In this document: one piece after another, positions 38,909-48,042 of the stretch | Layout of the letters: every line of letters starts with the position of its first letter | Position numbering within the stretch: position 1 is the first letter of the stretch | Assembly (NCBI GenBank): GCA_020747065.1 | Contig: JAGMVK010000010.1 | Coordinates: forward strand, 806,001-870,000 | Source of the DNA: Cadophora sp. MPI-SDFR-AT-0126 | Taxonomy: Eukaryota > Ascomycota > Leotiomycetes > Helotiales > Ploettnerulaceae | DNA: 64,000 bases | Direction of reading: 5' to 3' | Program-made: the position numbers and the translations under genes | Notes under the pieces: model-generated | Told to the model about the DNA's origin: nothing | Seen by the model: the letters and a program-made list of their open reading frames with translations, nothing else | The model's database searches: none

Positions 38909-39055
38909 ACTTAGATTACTATATCTTTTACTTAGATTACTATATCTTTTACTTAGATTACTATATCTTTTACTTAGATTACTATATCTTTTACTTAGAT
39001 TACTATATCTTTTACTTAGATTACTATATCTTTTACTTATATTACTATAATCTTA
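38909..39055 (+). repeat. 21-bp tandem array, 6 perfect copies plus 1 degenerate
   Basis: Unit ACTTAGATTACTATATCTTT plus a final T, repeated exactly six times (38909-39034), then a seventh copy with changes (39035-39055). It abuts the 3' LTR of gypsy B. There are no unique spacers, so it is not a CRISPR array. Confidence 0.95.
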
Positions 39056-39831
39056 AAATAATTTATTAATAGACTTTTATGTACTAAGCTTATTTAGTTA
39101 GGTTTTATAATATCTTTATAATTATTAATTAATTAATAAAGAGATACTTAAGTTTTCTTACTTCTAAAAACATAATAAAATAAATAGTTATAAAGCTTTA
39201 CTATTATTATACTTAGAGATTTTAAAGCTGTTCTTTAATAATAACTAGTAATAGAAGTTTATAATTTATCTTTAACTTTATTTTAGAATTATTAAAACTT
39301 ATATAAGTAAAATAGAAAAACTCTTTATATTAAAATATTCTTAAATAAATAAATGAACTAAAGTTATTAATTAAATTATTAATACTAAACTTGAATCCTT
39401 TATTAATTATTACTAAGTTATTTATTTTAGAATTAGTTATAAACATTAATAAGTAAAATAAATAAAAATTAATAAAGTACTATTTTTATATATTCGTAAT
39501 AGTAAACTATACTATAAGATTTTATAGATTAGTTAGGACTTTAATAATAAATAGTACTTAGCGTTAGACTTTAAAAACTTAGTAATACTTCTTTAATGTT
39601 TTTATAAATAATACTCTATTAAAGCGAGTCTTTTAGTTAGTTTAAATACTTAGATTAGAATAATAAAGAATAATAATTTTATAAAAATAAAAAATAAAAA
39701 TTTAGTATAATAAACTAGATATCTATTCTCAGATTTCAGGAAGGGTCAAAGCTTATATAGGAGTAGTATAGGTTATAGTATAAATGACTTTTTTGGGATT
39801 TGGCTGACATAGATGGGAAGCCAAAAGAGGA

Positions 39832-40062
39832 ATGGTTGAATCGGCCGTACTTCCCTGTATTTCTACAGACGCGCAACAGATCAACCCAGAAGAAGTCTCC
39901 GAATACCAAAATGCTGCGAACTTTTACCCCTCTCCATCGACAGAGCAGCATTGTTTGATGTACAAGCGTGCTGATGGAACCCCGATGGTCTCATGGTCAC
40001 TTCAAGGAGATGACGGGCTATTCGAAAATGTGCGCCAAATTCCACCTGGCAAAGTCACTTGA
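39832..40062 (+). CDS. Doubtful short ORF, possible exon
   Basis: 76 codons with balanced composition (QINPEEVSEYQNAANFYPSP, then KRADGTPMVSWSLQGDDG). No family recognised. It may be a surviving exon of a gene truncated by the AT-rich block 110 bp upstream. GTGAGT at about 40088 and an AG at about 40140 could be a splice pair after its stop, which argues against a simple continuation. Confidence 0.25.
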   Translation: MVESAVLPCISTDAQQINPEEVSEYQNAANFYPSPSTEQHCLMYKRADGTPMVSWSLQGDDGLFENVRQIPPGKVT

Positions 40063-40173
40063 ACTCAAGGACAAAAGCAGATAACGACGTGAGTACTTCC
40101 GCACAAATGCTCAAATCGTCGGCTGATAGAATATGAGCAGGACTCTCGTATTCCTCGAACAAGTAGCGTAGTA

Positions 40174-41311
40174 GTGGAATTACGGCTTTTGGGCGCGAGA
40201 AGCTTTCAGGCATCGCGCACCGCAATCCCCAGACGCGAGCTCCACTACAAGCTCCATCAATTCTCGCCGTGTCCCTCGACCAACATCCTCAGCCCTCGAA
40301 ACTCACTACAAGCGCGCCGTATCCTCCAAAGCACTCTCGGTCCTCTTTCTATTCCGTACTCCACCAAGTCCTGCAAAAGCCCAGGAACATAGCGCACCTT
40401 GGGCAGCGTATTCCGCAATAACATCTACTTTCGCACTATCGTCGTCCTCGTCGTCTGCGGCACTATATACTATTACATCTCGCACATTGAAACCGTACCT
40501 AGATCTAGCGATGGCAGGCGGAGATTCATGGTCGGCACAGCAGATGCAGTAACTCGGCAATGCTTGGTGAAATACGCGTTGTTAAAGAAGGAATAGAAAG
40601 ACAAGCTCCTAGGGCTAGAGGACGAGAGGACGAGGCTGGTGCATAGGGTGCTAGAACGGTTGATTGCCGCGAACTACTTAGAGAAGGGGGTGCTGGGTGG
40701 GAAGTGGGAGGTTATGGTCGTTGATTCGCTTGGTGAGTTCTGTGGAAGTACTCGTGCCAGCCGTGCTAATGAAAAATCTCTAGAATCAGAACAATTAGTC
40801 GTCTCCATCCTCCCCGGCTCGAAAGTCATCCTCAACACAAGCAGCATTACCTTCTGCACTCACGGCTCCGAGCTCGCGCAACTTATCTCCCACTAAATAG
40901 CACACGTGCTCCTAGAACACCGGCGAGAGAGCATGTCCCATTCAGCATATATACGCCTATAATGTGAATACTCATAACACTTGACTGGAAATGCTCGTTG
41001 GGCAACTATTCATTCTAGGTAACTTGGAATATTTTGTCTTGGGAAAAGCAGCTCAAGCTCGCGAGTTCGAGGCTGATAGGTTGGGCATGATTTTAGCTAC
41101 TAAGGCAGGCTATGATCCCTCTGCTGCCGTAGAGGTTTGGGGAAAGCTAAATAGATTACAAGATAGATCGCTTTCGGATTATAGTTCTCTTGTGAGTTCG
41201 TCCGATATTTTGATTAAGGATAGTTGCTGAACTATATAGAGTGCAAAGCACCTTAGGGAAAGAATCGATGCTATGGTGAGCTTACAGCCGGAGATGGAGA
41301 AGAAAATGTAG
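40174..41311 (+). pseudogene. OMA1-like mitochondrial M48 metallopeptidase pseudogene
   Basis: OMA1 is an inner-membrane zinc peptidase of mitochondrial quality control. The relic keeps the family order. An N-terminal presequence-like stretch rich in Arg/Ser starts at 40174. A hydrophobic span before YYYISHIETVPRSSDGRRRF follows. Then comes LVHRVLERLIAANYLEKG and KWEVMVVDS. A 51-bp intron at 40733-40783 is preserved. Beyond it lie ILPGSKVILNTSSITFC and the zinc motif at 40891-40905. The third-ligand region EFEADRLGMILATKAGYDP is at about 41063-41120, and a C-terminal RERIDAMVSLQPEMEKKM. In-frame stops occur at 40390, 40594 and 40894; the last replaces the catalytic Glu of HExxH (H-stop-IAH). 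A frame change between about 40940 and 41000 removes the link to the third ligand. It is dead as it stands; a functional copy probably exists elsewhere. Confidence 0.8.
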
Positions 41312-41378
41312 AGAGAAAGTTGTTAGGAGGTTGGCCCGATAGACCGGATCAGAGCAATTCTCACATTCACAATTGTAG

Positions 41379-41543
41379 AGCAGAGGACCGGGGGACTACA
41401 ATGCCTCCAACGGAGATGGTGCAAACAGGTTCCTCACTGACCCTGGCACAACCAACTACGATCAGTGGCATGAAATCTATGGCCATGACAACGAAGACGA
41501 AAGTTTGGCCAGCGCTGATGCAGAGATAATATTGGATAGGTGA
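41379..41543 (+). pseudogene. Coding-like terminal exon fragment, unknown protein
   Basis: After a splice-acceptor-like TTGTAG, a frame of 54 codons reads SRGPGDYNASNGDGANRFLT, then DPGTTNYDQWHEIYGHDNED, and ends TGA. The Asp/Gly/Asn-rich, non-repetitive character looks like genuine protein, but I see no upstream exon and no family. It may be a relic or the last exon of an unassembled gene. Confidence 0.3.
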
Positions 41544-41743
41544 GAACTGGATTGCAGCGTTGTTGACAAGGTTAGGTAACGCTTCCAGCGTGCGACATAA
41601 ATAATTTCAGTTCCCACTTTGCACATGGTTCTCGCAAATGCTTAGTAGAATTCTGAGAACGAAAATGGCTTTGCCATCATAGAGAAAGGCCCTTTGTCGG
41701 CGCACCTTTGTGCAGGCCAGCTAGTAACATTAATACATAGCAA

Positions 41744-43747
41744 TCAATGCAGTTCAAAATCCTGAAGCTGGACTTGGCCGTTCTCCAGAGCTTGTATAGC
41801 TTCTCCATGCATAATCCCATCCAGGTAAATATCGGCTACATACTCGTAGTGATTGTCAACCTGCCTGAGGGCCATCGGAACATCACTCCCAAGCATGACA
41901 CAAACCAAGTCCCCACTTTTGAGCTTTTGGATATAACTCGTTTTTCCCACATGGCCTTCTTCGGTCAGTATGATGGCGGCGGAGCTACTCAATTGGCGCA
42001 ACTCCGCTAGCAGCGCGTTTGTAAACCAGCTTGAGATACGGCCGTCCGGCTCTTGGTCTTGCAGAAGAACCATCTCTGCAGGTTCCATCACTAATCCCTT
42101 GTTCTCTTCGCCTCCAATAGTGAGGTATCTGCTCCGAAAGCTTTCTTCAAACCCGAGTCTGTCGAGATCTGATTTTGTTCTCTCCTTAGGGTTATCGCCC
42201 CCACAAAATAGCATAGCTTTCCACAGACTCTCTTTCGCCTCTCGTTCTGTGCCAAATATCTCTTTCTTGCACATCCATCTCCAGATGACCTGATATGCGG
42301 TTTGGAAAGCAACCAGGGTGTCGGGATTAGAGTTCATGGCCTCCCACGTATACACAGGGCCGATCAAAGAAATGAGATCACATAGTACCCCAGTGACAGT
42401 CATTGTCAGGCGAGACTTGTCGAAAAGTGCATTGGCTTCGGATTTTCCTGAAGCAGTGAAATATTGTGAGGAGGATGGCATATCCCCACAAAAATGTCCT
42501 AAAACTCCCCAGGAGTTTGACGGAACAGACCAATCTGGTATCCATGTCCGCGTGATTTCAGTGCTTCGGTCATTACAGGCAGCCAACAAGACATGTAGTT
42601 TCTTTGTCTTCAGCACTATGGATTCGACCAAGCTTGCGTAGATATCCTGAATACTAGCATCGTAGTCGATGATCAGGGCATCTTGATCATAATGCGAAGA
42701 GTCCACGAGGCCAAGAAGGCAGTAGATCATATCTCTTGGGTTCGTTGCCTTCGTCAAGCGATTCATCCGGAGCCAGAAGAGTAGGGAGCTGACTTTGCCA
42801 TGCTTCCCATAGACAAAATCTTTATTGACGCCTAGTTGCCCCCATCGAGTCACACCCGCAACTAAAGCCTTGCAACTATCAAAGCTCAAGTCGCTCTCTA
42901 TCACCTCGTTTGGTTCTTTTGGTACCCACATCCATTCGTAAAATGTGCGAACCCGCTGTGAGAAATGTTTGCAGCATATCTCCAGTTCTGACCCAGAGAT
43001 TTGACTACCACCACAATAGAAAATAGTGTCCGGAGCCCCTCCCAGGACATATTCTTGCACAATCCATGCGCGATAGAACCACTCTCTTTCAAAAAGGCAG
43101 GCACACGCAGCGTACCACTTTCTCAGGACATCTCTACATGGTTTTGACTTCCACTTGCTCAGGGTGTTGTCACCCTCCACCTTTTCTTGAGCATACGAAA
43201 TCATGAGCGAGATGGCTAGTGAGCTATCATCGCTCTCCACACCAAGCCAGATAAACAATTCACTGGCAGACCTGTATATGTCTGCCATCAATTTGATCTG
43301 TGCGTTACGTTCCTCGCTGTCGGCTTGGTTGATGCAGATTGCATCAATCCAGATACGAAGTGGTGCAGCCTGCTGGCTGCTAGATCCTGGTTCTTGATTA
43401 TCCTCAAAATTATTGTTAAGAGGAGACCGGCGAGGCTCCTGGCGAAATTCCAACAAGGCTGCTTCAAGATTTGGCGTTATGCGCAAGCTTTTTCCGTCGA
43501 TTCTGATGGTGCGGTCTGCCGGCTCCGTGCCCCATGTGTACGAGAGAGCTACGTAGCTTGTCATGCTATCGAACTTTTCATGCCGCAAGTGACATGATAA
43601 TGGTTTGTCTTTTTCATCTGCGATGAGTTCGATGATTCGTATCTCGCCCACTTCAAGGCGTGTGTATACGTGCGGCTCTGTGGACAGTCGCGTTGAAGTC
43701 AGTTGCTGACTTAAATCTGCAACTGTAAGATCTGATTTCAGAACCAT
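41744..43747 (-). CDS. HET-domain (heterokaryon incompatibility) protein
   Basis: Intact 667-codon, intronless frame. The HET domain, found in fungal non-self recognition and programmed cell death proteins, runs from about residue 65 to 235. It has the three signature blocks: YVALSYTWG (65-73), IWIDAICINQADSEERNAQI (132-151) with DIYRSASELFIWLG following (156-169), and REWFYRAWIVQEYVLG (221-236). ATNPRDMIYCLLGL at 334-347 is the usual post-HET motif. The C-terminal 300 residues have no recognised domain, as is common for solo-HET proteins. The start at 43747 gives a 64-residue lead before the domain, normal for the family. MITE-like element 2 lies 110 bp upstream of the start codon and could affect the promoter. 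No RIP-type stop is present although TE blocks lie on both sides. Confidence 0.93.
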   Translation of the reverse strand: MVLKSDLTVADLSQQLTSTRLSTEPHVYTRLEVGEIRIIELIADEKDKPLSCHLRHEKFDSMTSYVALSYTWGTEPADRTIRIDGKSLRITPNLEAALLEFRQEPRRSPLNNNFEDNQEPGSSSQQAAPLRIWIDAICINQADSEERNAQIKLMADIYRSASELFIWLGVESDDSSLAISLMISYAQEKVEGDNTLSKWKSKPCRDVLRKWYAACACLFEREWFYRAWIVQEYVLGGAPDTIFYCGGSQISGSELEICCKHFSQRVRTFYEWMWVPKEPNEVIESDLSFDSCKALVAGVTRWGQLGVNKDFVYGKHGKVSSLLFWLRMNRLTKATNPRDMIYCLLGLVDSSHYDQDALIIDYDASIQDIYASLVESIVLKTKKLHVLLAACNDRSTEITRTWIPDWSVPSNSWGVLGHFCGDMPSSSQYFTASGKSEANALFDKSRLTMTVTGVLCDLISLIGPVYTWEAMNSNPDTLVAFQTAYQVIWRWMCKKEIFGTEREAKESLWKAMLFCGGDNPKERTKSDLDRLGFEESFRSRYLTIGGEENKGLVMEPAEMVLLQDQEPDGRISSWFTNALLAELRQLSSSAAIILTEEGHVGKTSYIQKLKSGDLVCVMLGSDVPMALRQVDNHYEYVADIYLDGIMHGEAIQALENGQVQLQDFELH

Positions 43748-43857
43748 GATTGACAGCTATCAATGTACTTTTTAGATGGCGAGAAGTGTTGGCCTCAGAA
43801 AGGTAGAAAGATTAGTCCACAATTTGCGGCTGAATCTGAAACGGCGACCAGAAAGCT

Positions 43858-44110
43858 CTCTACGGAGGTACAGCGAAGTGTTGTCCCTTGTCGTTTTAGT
43901 GTCAAAAGTTTTCCCTTGCAAAACAACCACAACAATGTGAAAAGGCTACAAAAAACTTTTCCCCTACATTCCCCTTGTCTTCATGAGTATTCTCAACTTT
44001 TTTCTAGGAATTTATCTTCAGAATTGGTAGAGTTCTAGGGCATCAAAATCCGAATCCTGGGGGCCCCCTGTCGACAGGGGACAACACTTAACCGCTGTAC
44101 CTCCGTAGAG
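43858..44110. mobile_element. MITE-like element 2 (253 bp, long TIRs)
   Basis: The left end is CTCTACGGAGGTACAGCG then AAGTGTTGTCCCTTGTCG; the right end in reverse complement is CTCTACGGAGGTACAGCG then GTTAAGTGTTGTCCCCTG. The TIRs are about 36-40 bp with a 4-bp indel. The outer 28 bp are shared with element 1 at 27786-28012. The inner right side holds a 16-bp perfect palindrome, CCCCTGTCGACAGGGG. There is no coding capacity. AAGCT (left) and AAGCG (right) flank it, a doubtful target duplication. Confidence 0.75.
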
Positions 44111-44484
44111 AAGCGTACCTGCTAGGGTGGGTAGCCACTCCGGCAAATATGCAACGGATGATGTTGGAGAGCACCGGCAGGGAAGGTGTTCATACTGGAG
44201 AGCTTTGATACTGTCGAAGATCAACTCAAGACGTCCGGTTGAGCGTATTGCTCACCCTCTGAAAGCCGACTCGGATGGCGCGGGTGGCGCACTTGGCGCA
44301 CTGCCTGACTACCCCGCTCCCCAGATGATATCACTAAAAATGCGCGGCTGGGGAGAGTCCCCCTCCCCTGCACTAGGGCCCTAGTACGATTTCCTGTACC
44401 AGAATCGATTTGCATCTAGTAAACTCTTCTAGTTTTATAAAAATAAATAAAAAAGTTTATTAATTTAACAGACTTGATTATTAA
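44111..44484. other. Short gap between MITE 2 and PiggyBac-like element
   Basis: About 370 bp. Open frames on both strands at 44127-44415 have no family signature. The last 80 bp are AT-rich. TTAA lies at 44481-44484, directly before the transposon end. Confidence 0.4.
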
Positions 44485-45009
44485 TTATAATATCCGACGG
44501 GCTGCTGCCAGGATTACACCTGCCCCGGAGCGGAACAACAGTTATTCCGAAGAAATACTAAAAGCCTAGGGCATTGTTGATATATAAATACCCCACTATT
44601 TCCTACCTAAAATCATTAGTTTTATTATTACTATAATACTAGAGGATACAATAGCTAATCCTACGGATCTAAGTACCTGTAGACTAGATACGCTGCCTCT
44701 AAAAAATCACGGGAATAAGTTTTACTCTATGTATTTACCTGATTACCCTCCTGAGATCCGGATCCTAGAGGGGATCGATCTAAACGATCTACTCTCCTTT
44801 TTTATTATATATTATACCTTAGAAATCATAAATTAGATAATCTAGAAGACGAATAAGTACATCTGGGATACTTAGGACTATTCTAATTCATATACACGAT
44901 TACTCCTTTAATACTTTATATGTATTAGTGAGCTCTATATTTACTTTGCGATATAAATTTATATAACGTATAATATTTAGTATAAGATATCTAACTATTA
45001 GTTAAATAA

Positions 45010-45014
45010 GGATT
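45010..45014 (+). repeat. Target site duplication GGATT, left
   Basis: GGATT directly before the LTR start TGTTGA at 45015; the same five bases follow the other LTR at 53493-53497. Confidence 0.85.
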
Positions 45015-45209
45015 TGTTGAACGCGCTCTGTTAGAAGTTACATTTAGTCTAGTGTATACTTAGTAAGCATACTATATATATATAATATACTCTCAGGCCC
45101 TCCCTTAAGGAGGTAATACTCTTTTAAATATATCTTTTTATACTATACTTTTACCTTAATTAGGAGATCTTATCTCTTTAACTTAGTTTACTTATACTAC
45201 TATATAATA
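45015..45209 (+). repeat. 5' LTR of copia P2, 195 bp
   Basis: Begins TGTTGAACGCGCTCTG and ends ACTACTATATAATA. It pairs with 53298-53492, which has the same length. Confidence 0.9.
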
Positions 45210-47960
45210 GTTAAGAGTTATATTCTATTTTATTATCTACTTAGTGTAAATGTAGTTTTATAGCTTTAATTAAGCTATTAAAAGAAGACTCTTTTAATTA
45301 TCCTTTTTAATTTATAATCTTTTTACTACTATATCCCTTATAAATAATTCTAATTCTAGAAAAGCACTTAGCTTTAATACTATTTACTTAAAGCTAGAGG
45401 ATTTCCTTACCTAGCTTAAGTATTTAATTCTTAGCGCTAATATCCTTAGATTATAATTGTTTATTAATCTAAATACTCTAGATACTCTATTACTATTTTA
45501 AATTATTAATAAAACGCCTTAAACTATAGAGTAAATTACTAAGGATTAGAATACTTATTTATTTTAATTTTATAATATAGATTATATTAAATACTTAAAG
45601 AATCTTAAAATATAAGTAAAAAGATCCTTATTAATTCTAGATAGCTTTTAGAATAATACTTCTAAAACTAAGATATAGTCCTAAATATAAATAGTAAAAG
45701 AACTATCTTTACTAGATTATATACTTAGAGCTTTATATAAACTTAAAATTATTAAAAACTTTAATTATAAATTTATAACTAAATTAGAATTCAAGCTTTA
45801 AAAAATAAATATTTTTATTTAGTAATCTTAAATAATATAGTACTAAAAGCTCTATAAATAAATTAAGAAAACTATAGTAAGGTAGTACTTTAAGATTATA
45901 AATATAGAGATTATTTTAAGTAAAGATTTTAATATCTAAGCTTTACTATAAGTATTAAAATATATCCTTAATTAAACTGAAATAATAATCCAGTTAGTAA
46001 TAAAGAGTAAGTACTAAGCTTTCCTTAAAGTAACTAATAGAGCTAAGACTGATCCTAAAATATAGATTATATCTTACTAAGAGCTTATTTATAAAGGTAT
46101 CTTATACTATATTTTAAAAGTTAATAAAGCTCTTAGTATTATTAATTTCCTAATTACTATAAGTAACTTTAATTATATATAGTCTTATAAATACTTCCTT
46201 AACTTTAAAAAGGCTAATAATCTTAGAAGCTTATAGCTATATACTCTTATATAGCTTATAAGACTCTTTTATACTAAGGAAGTAAATATTTAATATTATA
46301 AGCTTATAAATAGAAAGAGAAAGGAACACGGATATTTTACTACTCTTAGTAGAAGGAGTAGTAACACCAGTATTAATACTATAATAGCTCTAGAACTTAA
46401 GAGTACTAGTAGAAATAATATAGTAGAAAATAAGTATCTATACTTAAAGGATTACATGTATAATTAAGCTTTAAAAAAACTATATAAAGCTTTAGCTTAT
46501 AGTTTATAGTAAAACCTTTTCTTATATAAGAAAAAGAAAGCCCTTTATATTAAATATAACTATTAAAGAGATCTGTAATTACTTTATTACTAGTAAATAA
46601 AGAATACTAAGATTAAATTTTAATAAGGGAACTAATAGAGTATTACTACTAAGTATAAAAAGTACTCTTAAGAGATAGGAATCTAATAAAGCTTAGGAAA
46701 AATTAAAAGAAGTATTTCCTAGAAATCTAATAAATAAAGATAAGATATCTTCTAGTAATTTCATTATAATACTTCTAAGCTTAGATAAAGCTTTTTAGCT
46801 TAGAATCTACTTTACTTAGGGATTATATAAATATTACCTCTTATCTATAAGTATATTACTTAATAACTATAGAGCTATAAACCTTATTAATAATATATTC
46901 TTATTAAAGCCTAGTATATTTATTAAGGTAAGTCTATAAGATACTATTAAGTATAGAAGCTCTTAGTTATTAATTATTAAATATAGAATATGTATTTTAA
47001 AAGATATTCTTTAAGGCTTAGATAGAAAGACCTTTAATCTTATGCTTACTAAGATAGTTATTATTAAAGGTTTTCATATAAATATTATCTTAAAAGCTTA
47101 CTTATAGAATATTAGATTATAGTACTATAGAATAGATTATATATTACGCTAGCGTAATAATACTTAGCTTATAAGTAATTACTTAATTATTCGAAAGCTT
47201 ATTTACGAGTTTAATTTTATATTCTTTGAATATAATAAGCGTTTAAACTATTTATTAGACTTAAGTAAAATCTTATATAATAAAGTAGGTATTATTATAT
47301 TTTCTAGTACTAGTTACCAAAGGCTATACGCTTTCTATCTATTACGTGATTATAGTATAACTCGCTTAAGTATAGAAAAGTTATAGTATTTATAAACTAA
47401 GCACTTAGGTCTAAATACTCTTTAAAAGTTAATAGAAGCTTCTAGGAGTATAAGATTCTCTGATATTATTAGATATTTAAAGTATAAGTAATACGTGCTA
47501 GCGTATACTTTATAAGTTATATCTTACTATTTAAATAAGTAATAATTAGTAAGGCTATTCTAAAGGATTAATTAAAATCTATTTAATTTCCTAATTTATT
47601 TTAGAAACTATTCCTAGTTTCTTATACTTAAATATAAGTATAGTAAATTACTTATTAATTATATACTTTAGTTAAAAATATATAATAAGGTATTTAAATA
47701 TATTAAAAGCTTTAAATATTAAGTGTGAATTTAGTTTAGACTTTTAATCTATAAATTTAAGTATAATTAAAAAAAGGCAATTATTACTATCTAGGGATTT
47801 ATAAGATATAAGATATAAGTAAATAAGCTTAGTATTAAGCTTAAGATCTTACTAACTATAATCTATAAACTGAATAATATAGTAGAATAAGCTAGCTAGA
47901 AGGTAATTATAAGGGATATTAAAATACAATTATCTATAAATCTTCTTAAGAAACTTAGAC

Positions 47961-48042
47961 TTAAATATATACTAGTAAGTATTTATTTATATAATAAATA
48001 CTTAAATATATACTAGTAAGTATTTATTTATATAATAAATAC
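47961..48042 (+). repeat. 41-bp tandem duplication in copia P2
   Basis: Two identical 41-bp units starting TTAAATATATACTAGTAAGT, in the integrase region. Exact identity suggests that it arose after RIP. Confidence 0.85.

Larger units (their letters stand above)
30079..39720. other. AT-rich RIP isochore 2
   Basis: Second very AT-rich block, with no intact gene. Its left edge starts AGTAACTAGTTTTAAA (30079-30094), as block 1 does at 5420, followed by a diverged but alignable 30-40 bp. Most of it is gypsy element B. The stretches 30095-30610 and 39056-39720 hold unclassified decayed repeat DNA. Confidence 0.85.

Noticed and set aside
38909..39055. CRISPR-like regular repeat
   Set aside because: The units are head-to-tail with no spacers, in a eukaryotic genome; it is a simple tandem array.
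44022..44058. tRNA-like boxes (TGGTAGAGTTCTAG and AATCCGAATCC) inside MITE 2
   Set aside because: The spacing is too short for a tRNA and no acceptor stem or cloverleaf can be formed.
44127..44415. Overlapping frames of 85 (+) and 64 (-) codons
   Set aside because: They mirror each other, lack motifs and sit between two transposon ends.
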